The notes under the pieces: model-generated
Told to the model about the DNA's origin: nothing
The model's database searches: none
The model's input: only the letters and a program-made list of their open reading frames with translations
Part shown: positions 23,788 to 35,279 of the stretch, piece after piece
Numbering within the stretch: position 1 is the first letter of the stretch
Layout: the number at the start of each line of letters is the position of its first letter
Program-made: the position numbers and the translations under genes
Assembly: GCF_019097595.1 (NCBI RefSeq)
Contig: NC_080720.1
Span: 24,154,352-24,218,351, forward strand
DNA length: 64,000 bases
Direction of reading: 5' to 3'
DNA from: Hemibagrus wyckioides
Lineage: Eukaryota; Chordata; Actinopteri; Siluriformes; Bagridae

Positions 23788-24452
23788 CAGGGGTTGTACA
23801 ATGAAACAAACACTAGAACACAATATAATGTTAGAGGTTTCACGCCCTTATATGCGTGGCCTGGTGGCCAATCACTGATTTCACCATTCCATAAATAGGA
23901 GCAGAACAATAGCACAGCCGTACATGAAACTCTGCAATCTATACAACATAATGAGAGACATGTCAGAGACCAAATGGGGACAAATTGTTGGTCTGTGTCT
24001 CACTGGTGTTTCTGTGACCAGGACATCACAGTCTTTGCGGTATTTTGAGAGCCGCAGTATGCACAGTAACGTCAGCTAAGAGGAAGCTAGGAAGGGTGTC
24101 TTGGTACTAAGAAGGTGGTGCAATGTATCAGAATGCACCCAGCAAGACTGGTAACAGAGTGGTTTGCTGAACATGAAAGTGAAATTTAAAGGAGTGAATC
24201 AAGAAATGTTGTCCTCCTCCAGCATCCTAGTAGTGATCTGGCCACTGTTTTGCAGGAGGAATGGCTCAAAATCCCTCTGGCCACTTTGCAGACTTGTATT
24301 TCTCATTCCCAAGATGAACTGATGCTGTAATGGCAGCAAAACTAGGCCCTACACCACACTGATAAATGATTGTGTTCTAAAACCAAGTGTACCATTTACT
24401 ATAATAAACCATTTAATTGTCTACAGCCAGGTGTTTCAGTTTCATTCCCTTG
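23788..24452. mobile_element. Degenerate Tc1/mariner-superfamily element
   Basis: The ends CAGGGGTTGTACAATGAAAC and, inverted on the right, CAAGGGAATGAAACTGAAAC are flanked by TA. The inside retains the layout of a transposase gene but without an open frame. 665 bp, so internally deleted. Confidence 0.65.
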
Positions 24453-24987
24453 TATAGAACCATCTGTTTATAGTTTCCTATACCCCTGCTGATAGTGTCC
24501 AGACATCGTAAAAAGAGTTTTAGGAGATTTTGTAGAAATTCTGTTAATTAAAATACATAACATATCTTCAATGAACAGAAAATATTTATTTTCGTTTTTA
24601 CATTTATGAGGAGAAAATGTTGTGCCGGATGTGACATCTTTCTGTTGCATATGTGTCAGTCCTGGAAGTGGCACATACCTGACTATGGAAAACCATATAC
24701 AATGCTTGTAATACTTTAAGAGACCTCTAGATGGTATTTAGACCATTAAACCTGAACCTCTAAAAAATCAGTATTGTTAGGCTGCACAAATCATGAACTT
24801 TTAACTGAAATGAATACTGTTTGACTCAGTTCAAACAGTAGTGGTATCTCTAATTGGCAGTCTGCTATAAAGATTTCATCCCAGCCCACTTCCCACTACA
24901 CTTTCGAATTTCTGGCACTACACTGGCTGCTCTATCCTAGCACAAGCTCTATGCTTTTTTCAGAGATGGTGTTTCTTACTTTTCCCC

Positions 24988-25400
24988 ATGACTCATCTTA
25001 CCATTTTGAATTCCATGCATATGCAGTTACCTTTCCAAATCAACCTTTTAATCATTGTCATCTACTGCCCTCCTGCTCCCACTGGAGACTTCCTTGAAGA
25101 AATGCGCACACTCCTAAGTCTTTTATCTACTGACAACACTCCTTTAATGGTCCTTTGCGATTTCAACCTCACCTCTGGCAAGCTCCAGTCCTGTTGCCTT
25201 CAAACTTTTCTGAATTCTTTCTCCTTGACATTCAACAGCTTTCCTCCCACACAAAAAATGCCCTTGATCTATCCTTCACCCATCCCTCTACAGCTACAGA
25301 TATCAATGCTACCCTACTTCACATTTCTGATCATCACCTGGTATCCTTCACCCTCACTCTCTCTATCCTGCATATAGCCAACTACCAACATTTCTAACAT
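24988..25400 (+). mobile_element. LINE endonuclease fragment
   Basis: The plus strand encodes IVIYCPPAPTGDFLEEM, then TPLMVLCDFNL and ATLLHISDHHLVSF. These are the YRPP, GDFN and SDH blocks of an APE-type LINE endonuclease. GDFN has become CDFN and the frame is interrupted. No attached reverse transcriptase. Confidence 0.65.
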
Positions 25401-25569
25401 GTCAAAACGTCCACGCTATCTAGACCGTTCTCTGTAGCTTTCTGCACCCAGTCATCTCTTCTTGACCCAACACATTTTCCTCCCTACTGTTGGCCACAGC
25501 CCCTTTCCTGCCTCTCTTCTCTCAAACATGGACCTACTCTGCCCTCTGTCTTTTAAACCCAGGCAGACT

Positions 25570-26527
25570 TATGGTGGAAGATAAGTGCAAAACACAGTAA
25601 CAAATCAGAAAACAAAACAACAAATCCAAACACACAGTAACAAATCAGAAAACACAACGACAATTTAGACAAATTGGTAAGTATAGTTTGTGACTGTAAT
25701 TTTACTGCTGATTGGAAGAGACATATGTCACTCAAGATATACAGGAAGTACAGCTGGCTGCTTCAGAATAAAGGTGATTCGCAGATCTGCCCTTATAGAA
25801 TACCTTATATCATTTACTCTAGAATAGTTTTGTCTTCTAAACATACCTGTGTACTTTTAGACATTTGTGATGGAAAATTTTACATGGAGAAGTTGTTTAT
25901 GGGGTTCTGATCTTAGGTATGCATGACTAGAAGTTATGTTACGACCAGATATTTTTTGTGCGAAATATTATAGGGACAGAACTGCGATGGCAAGACTCAA
26001 GGCTAAAACTCAAACCTTGGATCAGGCAATGATCAGGTGTTGTAATACAGCCAATTAATCGACAGTGTTTTCCTTTCCTGTATTTTGTGTTTAAATACTC
26101 AATGTAACAAATGATTGGGCCCTTCCTTTGCATTTACGTGGAGAGTGTTGGGTCCTGTTGTGCATCAGTACAAAAAATTATGTACCTTTTTACTCTTGCC
26201 TGTGCGTACCAGTATTCTATTTTTCTCAAAATATCCACATCATATTGCAAACTAATCTTCATGCCATGATATGCTATCAGTATATCCAAAAATCACGGCA
26301 TATGAATGTCCTTCCTCAAAGTAGCATAGAATTCGTCGAATGAGTAATTGTTATCTATTTTTTTCTTGTATATCTTGAGTGGCAGATATCTCACCCAATC
26401 AGCGGTAAGAATTCCATTTGCAAATGCGTACCTACCTTTTCCAGTTGGTCTGAACTGTCATTGTGTTTCAGTTTTGTTATTTTGTTTTCGGATTCGTTAT
26501 TTTGTTTTGCACTTCCTGGCCACCATA
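25570..26527. mobile_element. Element with subterminal-repeat inverted ends, family not identified
   Basis: The left end (TATGGTGG...GTGCAAAACACAGTAAC...) is mirrored at the right end (...GTTTTGCAC...CCACCATA). Inverted similarity spans roughly 60 bp. The left arm repeats CAGTAACAAATCAGAAAACA twice (from 25594 and from 25635). The interior has no recognisable protein. Flanking duplication is unclear. Confidence 0.5.
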
Positions 26528-26697
26528 CAGATTTCACATGTAGTGAAGCAATTAGAGAGAACTAAGAACAGCAGAGAGAAAGTGGAAGAAATCACAGATC
26601 TTGACACAGATCTCAAATTCTTACTGCACTCTCCTGTTCAAATTCTCTATGTAAGTGACTTCTGCTAAGACATCTACAAGAAAAAGCTGAAAAGCTT

Positions 26698-26886
26698 CTA
26701 CACAAAATCTTTGTAAGCTCCACAGCACCTTTTCTTCACCCTGTTCTTCTTCAGAAATCCAACAGTGGCCTTAGATGTGTGTTTAGGATCATTGTCATGT
26801 TGGAAAAGTGCACGATGACCAAGGGCACAGAGTGATGGTAGCATCTTCTCTTTCAGTATAGAGCAGTACATCTGTGAAGCCATCAA
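26698..26886 (-). pseudogene. Tc1-like transposase fragment
   Basis: The minus strand encodes LFQHDNDPKHTSKATVGFLKKNRVK, the block around the second catalytic aspartate. It belongs to the same subfamily as the element at 9671-11068. No inverted ends were found around it. Confidence 0.7.
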
Positions 26887-27999
26887 TGAAATACAGCCCT
26901 AATGGCCCTGAGGACAGCGAATTGCTCCATCCTCATCTGAGGGCAAACAGTTCTCAGAAAACCCAAACAGAAGACCTTGTTTTATAGCGTGTGTCTGGAG
27001 GAAAGATATGTCAATATCTAGTGGAGTCAAAATGTGTGTGTGTGTCAAATGGCAGTTTTGTGCACAAAAGGTGAGGACATGCTCTCTTCGGCAGCCCATT
27101 TAGCTACTTCATCAGCTAGAGAGTTACAACGAGCCATTTCAGAATCTCCTGGGTTGTGACCCTTGACCTTGACGACAGCTAGACATTTAGGTAATATTGA
27201 GGCCTCTAAAACATCAGAAACCAGTATAGCATGTTAAATGGGCTTACAATTTGCAGCTTTAAAATCACGTGCATGTCAATTTACCAAAATCGTGAGCCAC
27301 ACCAAAAGCATATCACGAATCAGTATAAATAGTCACAACTTTAAACATGCCCTTGTTAAAGCAACAAGTTCAGCCGCTTGAGCTGAAAGAAAAGTAATAG
27401 AGTGAGCTTCATGTACAACATTAGGCAAAGAACAAACTGAGTACCCACGTAAGGTGGTATTATCATTGGGTTTAGAGCACAAGCCATTCACAAATATGTG
27501 TGCCACACCTTCCAGTGGATGTTGTGACAGATCTGCATGCAGAGATTATGATTCTGAAATCTCAGCCAGTCATGTTCCAGCCAGCCATCAGGCACCTGTT
27601 CCTCCGAACAAGAGTTCGTGTTTTGTGTGGCACAAAAGATGGCTTCATAGCTTGAATGATGTTGTGCAGTCATGTGTTGTGCCTGAATATTATTAAGAAT
27701 GGTGACTACCTGATGTGGTGCATGTAGTGTAAGTTGGTGTAAAAGGACAACTCATTTAGCATCTCAGACCAGTAGGGCAGAGGCAGCAACTGAATGCAAA
27801 CCTGCAGGCATAACTTGGACCACAGAATCAAGAGATTTAGACAGACATGTTCCTGAGCAATAGCCACCACTGTGCTCTTGGGCCAAGACTCCTGTGGCAG
27901 TGCCCCCGTCCTCAGTGACAGAGATGAAATGGAATGTTGTGGTCAGGCAGCCCTAGACCCGGAGCAGAGGTAACAGAAAAAGTTCATCATTTCTTTAGT

Positions 28000-28335
28000 T
28001 CATTCCACAGTATCAGGGATGTCTCTGAGACAGCACTGGCGCAACACTTTGTCATAATGTGAACAGTCCTGATGGCAGTAATTGATCAGTCCCAGAAAAC
28101 TGAGCATACCCTTCTGTGTTTTGGGTAGATGGACTTTTATTATGATTCTCAAACGATCAGACAAGAGTTTCCGCTGTCCTTGGGAGATGAGAAACCACAG
28201 ATACTGCACCACAGGCTTACAGAATTGGAGTTTAGAGAACAAAGCCTTGAAATCACACTGGGCTAGGTGTGTCAGGAGGATAATGGAGCCTCTTCTACAG
28301 CAGTCTGCATCTCGAAAGCAGAATGCCATCTGCAT
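28000..28335 (-). pseudogene. Reverse transcriptase connection segment of the endogenous retrovirus
   Basis: 112 codons. FSKLQFCKPVVQYLWFLIS and LPKTQKGMLSFLGLINYC match the part after the catalytic site in retroviral Pol (the thumb, with the YLGF and FLGL blocks). The catalytic motif itself lies upstream in broken frames. Confidence 0.65.
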
Positions 28336-29584
28336 ATTTCAGTAGGGAACAGCCTTCTGGCAGGACAAGTGATGACACTGAAGAGGTTACCATGGACGAG
28401 AACACAACCAGGGAATCAATAAACCCTTGAGGTAGCCCAGGTGTATTAATGTTGTTTGAATATAAAGGCATAGATTGACAGGGATACTGAGAAGGGCACT
28501 ACAAATATCAACAACAGTAAAATGATCATGATCATGTGGTATGGCAGATAATAATAGACAAAACATCAGGCACTATTGGGCTAATAGGTATCGCTAGATT
28601 ATTAATGCAATGCAAATCTTATGAAAAACGCCAACCCTTACCATTAGGTTTTTTAACTGGGTTGATAGGTGTATGGTGAACAGGAGGTTTTTAGACAACC
28701 TACTCGAGCAACGAATCAATGACAGACTGAATACCCTCAACTTTCTCAAAGGACAGAGGATATTGTTTACAACAGTCAGGGGTTGATGAACAAAGGTTAG
28801 TGACATAGAGTGATATCTGTACACGACCTATTCGTTGGAGTGTGCAACACACAATTTGGATGGAACCGCAGAAAGTTCAACGGGTATTTTTTAGGTCATC
28901 ACAGGCCTCAGTTGTGTCAGATGTACACATAACAGAAGAAAAACAGAGATTAGTTAGAGTATTGAGAACAAGATGTCCTCCTTCAAAAGATAAACAACAG
29001 TTTAACTTAGTCAAAATTTTACGACCCAACAGATTGAATGGTGAGGATGGAATGACAACAAATCTGTGATAAAAGAGAATTTCAGGATCATCAGGACTAG
29101 TAGTTTTGAATAAGAAAGATTTAGGACAGTTGACAGGAACCCCATCTATTTCTACAGAGTTGATACAAGAGTTTGATACCGACCCATTATAGCACCTGTG
29201 TCAACCTTAAAAGGCTAAATATCACCTTCAGCACATAGATTTGTAATTGCTAGTAAATTTGGATTAAAAACAGAACTAAGAACTACAGAACTAAGTACAA
29301 GGGACAACATAGCAGGGGCTCCTTCACTCTGTGGGCCACCCTATTGATGTTGTTGAAATTGCCACTTATAAGGACTGTTACAGCATGAGATGTCTTGTTG
29401 TCCCTGTACTCGCTCCATCAGAGACGTGTGGAGTTGTGTATAAATTTGTCGTTAATGGTCTGGCTCACTCCACTCATAAATAACAACTCCATTATCAGCT
29501 CTAGGTTCCCTGGGTTTATCATAGGCTGGATCATCAGCAATATTTTCAATCAACAGATCATCTTTTACATCATTATCAAGAGTG

Positions 29585-29908
29585 TTAAGTGAAATGCAAC
29601 GAAAGTCCGGACCAGTTAACTGGGCATAACATGTATGCTGCTTTCAAAGCGTCAACGAATCTACTAGGATGGGAACAGGGAGGAAGAGGATCACAGATAG
29701 CTTTGATTTCACTCATGCTTGGAGGATAAACATGGAATGACCTACCCATCTGCACAAAGGGAGCTGTGGCATTAATTTCAGTAGAATTAGGCTGAGATTG
29801 CAGAGTGTCTCTAATGACTACAGATTCAAATTTCTCCTGTCTTTCAGCCTGTCTATCTCTGTCTCTCATCAGTATGGGTGGAGCATAAGGCGGCAGTATC
29901 TGGGCCAT
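29585..29908 (-). pseudogene. gag (capsid region) fragment of the endogenous retrovirus
   Basis: 108 codons open on the minus strand. The FVQMGRSFHVYPPSMSEI stretch, followed by a helix with a Pro-rich turn, looks like the junction of matrix/linker and capsid in retroviral Gag. It is upstream of the pol pieces in the same direction, which supports the call. There is no start region or nucleocapsid. Confidence 0.5.
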
Positions 29909-29930
29909 GTTATATACTTGTAATCCCAGT

Positions 29931-30359
29931 TAGGGTCACCATATCCATTGAAAACAAGAATGGTAGCTGTGTTTAAATCATTATCTTCAAAAAACCCTTC
30001 TCTAGGATAGGGACGGCACTGTTACTCACCCTCAGTCCACCATGCTAAATTGTCAATAAAAGGTTGGACAAAAACACCAAAACCATAATTATACATCCAT
30101 TTATTGGGAGTTTGCTTAGACTTGCCACTTCTACCCATTGTTACAATTCACAAAGACTTAGAGGACCTTGGGCAGCGTGAACAACAGGGGAAAGGAAAGT
30201 TCATGTTTAACGAGCGCACCCCCAGCAGAGCGGGGAACGAACCAATACCTCCTGGCAGACTGGGGAACAAACTATACCTACCGGCAGAACCGGGGGAAAA
30301 AACAGTACCTCCCGGCAGAAACGGGAAACAAACAGAAAACCGATGTACAACTAATCAGC
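29931..30359. other. Flank of the retroviral remnant with a short tandem motif
   Basis: 30220-30330 repeats a GCAGA-C-GGGGAA-CAAAC unit four times, about 30-33 nt apart (for instance GCAGAGCGGGGAACGAAC and GCAGACTGGGGAACAAAC). No gene recognised. Confidence 0.5.
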
Positions 30360-30720
30360 TTCTTTCAGTTATTCCTTACACAATTCATGTGCCACTAATT
30401 GCTATTTACAGACCTCCAGGGCCATATTCTGAATTCCTATGTGAATTTTGATATATCGTTTCAGACCTAGCTGTTTCTTTAGAATAAGCATTAATTGTGG
30501 GAGACTTTAATATTCATTTTGATAAGTTAGAAGATCCTCTGAGAACAGCAGCTGTATCCATCCTAGATTTAGTAGGGTTAATAAGGATGTGTTAGAATCC
30601 ATTCATTCAGGTCTTATTTGACTGATCGGTAATCAGTTTGTAGATCTAAATGGTGACTTCTCTATGTATACAAAGATTATGTTCAGTGTTCCACAAGGTT
30701 CCTGTTCACAGACGTATGGA
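30360..30720 (+). mobile_element. L2-clade LINE fragment (endonuclease plus start of reverse transcriptase)
   Basis: The plus strand encodes LIAIYRPPGPYSEFL, then a VGDFNIHFDK-type block at 30495-30530. 30600-30700 resembles, in the opposite direction, the reverse transcriptase part of the L2 copy at 1-1020 (about 770-860). Frames are broken. Confidence 0.65.
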
Positions 30721-30948
30721 AGACCCCTGTTAACTAGATGCTTGACTCAGTGCTACACAAAGTGTACAGTGAATTAAGTAAATACCTCAGTCCCCCTATA
30801 AATAAATCAGTGAAAATAAATACCTCTGTTCCTTAGACTTCAAGAGAAAAGAATCTGCCAGATGAGAGATGAAATGTTGAAAATCCAAACTCAGTCTATG
30901 GGTGGCTCGCCATCTTTCTTTCCCTCAGCATGGTGTGATGCATCTGCA

Positions 30949-32345
30949 CCAGAATCAGAATCAGAAAAAGTTTTATTGCCAGGTAAAGCAAAGGGTCAGC
31001 AAGGAGCACTTTACAGTACTAGGAATTTGTCTTGGTGTCAGGTGCAAACATATACACAGGTAAATAAGTTAAATAAATACTGTATAAGGTGTCTTGTATG
31101 AAAATTAGTGCAATAGAAAAATTTAAAAGGTGAAAGTGACTGTCCAAACATATATACAGATATGAGGTATGTACACAATGTAAAATGATATAAGTATTGC
31201 ATACAAAAGTGTGAGTATTGTGCATAAAAGTGTAAGTTTGAATGAACAGTAGTGCAATTTAGAATGTGGAAGTGACTGTCCGGGGTGGGAGGGGGTCATC
31301 TGGGGGTGAGTGAGGCACTGTTCAGCAGGCTGACTGCAGTGGGGAAGAAACTGTTCTTGGGGCGTGAGGTCCTGGTCCTGATGGTCCGGAGCCTCTTGCC
31401 AGAGGGGAGGGACTGAAAAAGTTCGTTTCCGGGATGAGAGGGGTCAGCTGCGATCTTGGATGCATGTCTCTGGGTCCTGGAGAGGTACAGCTCCTGGAGA
31501 GATGGGAGACTGCAGCCAATCACCTTCTCAGCAGAGTGGATGACACGCTGAAGCTTGGCCTTGTCCCTGGCTGTAGCTGCAGCAAACCAGACTGTGAGGA
31601 TAGATTCGATGATGGCAGTGTAGAAGTTCACCAGCATCTTCTTGGGGAGGAGAAACTTCTTCAGCTGCCACAGGAAATACATCCTATGCTGAGCCTTCTT
31701 GGTGAGGGAGCTGATGTTCTGCTCCCACTTGAGCTCCTTGTTGATGGTGGTGCCCAGAAAGTGGAAGGACTCGACAGATGTCACCGGAGAGTCATAAAGG
31801 ATGACAGGGGGGAGGGGGGCTGGGTCCTTCCTGAAATGTCTTTCCTGAAATGCCTCTGTCAGGAAGTCCATAATCCAACTGCACATGGAGCCAGGCACAT
31901 TCAGCTGGGAGAGCTTTTCTCTAAGTAGAGCTGGGACAATCATATTAAACGCAGAGCTGAAGTCCGCAAACAGTATCCTGGCGTAGGATCCTGGGGAGTC
32001 TAGGTGTTGGAGGATGAAATGGAGGGCCATGTTCACAGCATCATCTACAGATCTGTTGGCTCTGTAGGCGAACTGTAGTGGATCCAGGAAAGGGTCTGTA
32101 ATGTTCTTGAGGTAGGAGAGCATGAGGTGCCCAAAAGACTTCATGACCACAGAAGTCAGGGTGACAGGTCTGTAATCATTGAGTCCTGTGATCCTTGTCT
32201 TTTTGGGGACTGGGATGATGGCTGAGGTCTTGAAGCAGGCTGGCACATGGCAGGTCTCCAGTGAGGTAATAAAGATGTCTGTGAACACTGAGGACATCTG
32301 ATTGGCACAGTGCTTCAAGGTGGAGGGGGAGACAGAGTCTGGGCC
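30949..32345 (-). mobile_element. CR1/Rex1-type LINE, 5' truncated and internally deleted
   Basis: The 3' end at 30949-30970 is a GAATCA repeat on the + strand, a short-repeat tail typical of this LINE group. It carries an open reverse transcriptase-derived frame at 31296-32318. It lies between two L2 pieces (30360-30720 and 32880-33340) and may have been inserted into an L2 copy. Confidence 0.75.
31296..32318 (-). pseudogene. CR1/Rex1 LINE reverse transcriptase, catalytic core deleted
   Basis: 340 codons open. Visible in order: [58 protein letters not shown]; then, directly, [17 protein letters not shown]; and the C-terminal [14 protein letters not shown]...[17 protein letters not shown]. 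The stretch that should hold the catalytic FADD motif and about 100 flanking residues is missing at 31790-31850, yet the frame stays open. It cannot be an active reverse transcriptase. It is partial at the N-terminus, and no endonuclease remains. Confidence 0.85.
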
Positions 32346-32639
32346 TGCAGCCTTGTGGGTGTTCAGACATGTATTTCACAGAGAAAATCCAACGTTCACG
32401 ACACACAACAAATACACACAAAAAACTTTCAATTTCGTCAACATCAATTTCTCTGAATGAACAATATTTTGTTAATATTTTCTCCAGATTACACCACGTA
32501 CTACAGCAACGACTGTATGACTTCTTTAACGTCAGCTTAACACTCCAAATAAACAAGGCCATAAAACAGCTTTACTAAACTTCACAATCAGGTTTTTTTT
32601 CAGCATCATAACTCTTAACTCTTTCATTTAGTCCTTGTT

Positions 32640-32880
32640 TGAAAGCTTTTTCAGTTTGTTGATCTTTCGGCTGCTCCCTTGTGTGTGAGGGGTCACCATA
32701 GCAGACCAACTGGTCAACACAACAACTTGGCACAGGTTGTACGCCGGATCCCTTCCTGACACAACCCTCCCATTTTATCCGGGCTTGGGACTGGCACTAC
32801 ATCCAGTCGCTGGGGTTTGGGCATTGGCTGGGAATCTGTCGCTATCGATCTTGTCTGCACCTCTCACAGGCAAACCCAGC
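32640..32880. repeat. Dispersed fish repeat
   Basis: The stretch around GTACGCCGGATCCCTTCCTGACACAACCCTCCCATTTTATCCGGGC resembles a segment I know as highly repeated in fish genomes, probably LINE-derived. Family not assigned. Confidence 0.4.
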
Positions 32881-33340
32881 ATCACTGATGAATTCAACCA
32901 GTTTGACAATTTACACCTGCAGTGCCAATTTCAACTCTAAATTGGTAAATTCTACTGTAGTAATTAGCATATCTCCGGATGGCCTTTCTGTTTCATCATA
33001 TGCAGCAGTAAAAGCACTTGGTGTGATTATTGACTACAGCCTTTCATTTGAAGCTTATGTAGATATCACTAGGGTAGCCTTCTTTGATTTCAGAAATATT
33101 TCTAAGATAAGAAATATAATTTCACTACATGATGCAGAAATGCTAGTTAATACTTTGTTAGCTCCAGATTGGATTATTTTAATGCCTTACTGTCTGTATG
33201 TTCCAGTAGGTGCAAAACCAAGCCCTAGTCCAGAACAGAGCAGCAAGAGTCCTAGAATGAAAATACATGAACACCCCTGTATTGATTATAAAATACTATT
33301 ACTGACCTATAAAGCACTGAATGGTCTTGTTATAGCCATT
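32880..33340 (+). mobile_element. L2-clade LINE fragment, reverse transcriptase C-terminal part
   Basis: One open frame (32888-33358) encodes PDGLSVSSYAAVKALGVIID, then LSFEAYV...RVAFFDFRNISKIRN and YKILLLTYKALNGL, the order seen in L2 reverse transcriptase tails. Part of the middle is missing. Same direction as the fragment at 30360. Confidence 0.75.
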
Positions 33341-33540
33341 TATAACCTTGGGTTATAGCCATTTGTCTTTCAATATGGTGACCGACCATGTATTGACTAC
33401 TCGGCCCTGAACCAGTGAACTGTGAAGTACCCTTATCCTGCACCTGAGTCCCTGCACTCTGAGGACATCTCTGAGACTGGGTGGGGGCTATCCTTACCCA
33501 GTGTTTCAAGTAGAAAACCATGTTCCATCCAGTCACCTTC

Positions 33541-34235
33541 TTTTCAAAAGCATTTCATTAAAAAAAATTTTTTTTTAGAATGTGCTAGATTTTTGTGATT
33601 TGTTTTGTTGCATTTTGCCTTTGGCTACTGAATAATGGCATTGTGTCAATCCCACTTCCAGTTTATTTAATATTACAATGTATGAAATCCAATGGGTTGA
33701 AGTCAGAATTCAAACATCTTTGCTCCTCTCTGTTGTAAAGACTACTGCATATGTTCGATTAAAATAGAAAAATCACAAGCTAAAAATAGAGACGTAGACT
33801 ACATCACTCATGCCAATTTTTAGCTGTCGGCAAATGAATAAAACAAGTTTAACTGTGCCTTTAAGGGTGTTGCAGGAGGGGTAACATAATCACCCTATTT
33901 GTTTTAGAAGTATTTAAAATCATTTATGCTTCCGGAAAAAGATCACACTAAGGCTGTGGATATCTGCGTACACAGTCACTGAGTGCAGTTATTTATGTTC
34001 AGTACATGGTGAATGCGTCATTATAATTAGTCGAAATCGCATTAAAGGGGGCTTTTTAAAGGGGCACTGGACGCTGTCTTCACATTCCCTTTAAGAAGTT
34101 GAAGAACAGTGCAAGCGAGCGAAACCTTGTGCCTTCTGACTTTTTGTTGTTGTTTTTATTGTTTTTATTTATTTTTCTTGTTTGTTCCGTTTATTTGCGC
34201 TATTCTCTGACCGTATCTTACCCGAAACTCGCGCA
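33541..34235 (+). promoter_or_regulatory. Likely bin1 5' UTR and promoter region
   Basis: This is the non-repetitive stretch just upstream of the bin1 ATG. No clear TATA box or CpG-rich core can be fixed by eye, so the transcription start is unknown. The assignment rests on position only. Confidence 0.35.
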
Positions 34236-35248
34236 ATGGCTGAGACATCGAAAGGGGTCAACGCCGGGAAATTGGCTAGTAATGTACAGAAAAGGATTAT
34301 CCGAGCACAGGAGAAGGTAAGAGAATAAAAAAAAAACACACCAAACTCCTGGTGTTTTTATAGATGTGGTGCTTTCCTATTCCCCAGTCATCTGGAACAC
34401 AACGTTATTTGATGTTCTTTATGCGTTTGCTATTTCAGGAAGATTACTCGACTTAAAACTATCCCCTCTAATTACTTCACCTAGTGCCCTGTTGTATTTT
34501 AGCTTATATAGGTTAAGTTATTTCGCAGACTTTTTCGATCATATATAGTGCTTTACTTCCTCGGGCTGTGGGGAAACTGTAACTGACACAGCAGCTATAT
34601 ATCTCAAACTGTTATGATGAATTGAATTTAAATTTTACTAGTAATATTGTTATTAGATAATATTCACTAATAAAATTGATTATGCCTACCGATTTTAATT
34701 TTCACACATTTAAGGATGGCAACATTTCACTATGGTTCAATTCCATGTGAAAGTATGTAGATGTGTAAAACAATTTTTAAGTGATTAAAAATATTGGAAC
34801 ATGTAACTGACAGGTGTTTCTTGTTGCCTAGGCATGCCGTGGTAGACCAGTGATTTAAACAGTGAATAGCTCTGCATGTCTAGTCTTGATTTTAGCCCAG
34901 GGTTTGGCCTGTGAATCAATTTTTTGTTAAAAAGGATAGGCCTACATAAAGTCCCGAATGCTGTTAGGAGAAAATTAAGCCATTTGAAACTGACAAAAGA
35001 GGGTAAATTGCCTTTGCACAAGCACTGGACATAGCCAATAGAACAATTTGAAATGTCCTGAAAAAGAAAGATCAGAACAACCAGACAAAGGGTGATCATT
35101 ACTGGGTCATAGGCCTTCTAAGAACTTTAGAAAAGTACTTCAGAATTTCGTGGCGGGTGGGGACAAGATTTTAATATTATTATTATTATTTTCAAAAACA
35201 GCACCAAAGCACTCAAAAAAGCATTCTGACTTTGGGAGAAGTATTCTT

Positions 35249-35279
<31 letters not shown>

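Larger units (their letters stand above)
27060..29930 (-). mobile_element. Endogenous retrovirus remnant (gag-pro-pol order), minus strand
   Basis: The minus strand carries, from high to low coordinates, a gag-like capsid segment (29585-29908), a region placed like protease near 29200, reverse transcriptase pieces (28000-28780) and an RNase H tail with an AD-type motif (about 27090-27410). All frames contain stops and frameshifts, so the copy is inert. No LTR pair was recognised. The reverse transcriptase-to-RNase H blocks resemble vertebrate class I (gamma/epsilon-like) retroviruses more than Ty3 elements. Assigned from motif order only. Confidence 0.6.

Noticed and set aside
23697..23878. 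Open frame with a poly-Ile run
   Set aside because: Translation of the ATT microsatellite and the adjacent element terminus.
30220..30330. Short spaced repeats resembling a CRISPR array
   Set aside because: Only four imperfect units of about 18 nt with short, similar spacers in a vertebrate genome; more like a small tandem repeat.
31434..31928. 164-codon + strand frame
   Set aside because: Antisense to the CR1/Rex1 reverse transcriptase frame on the minus strand.
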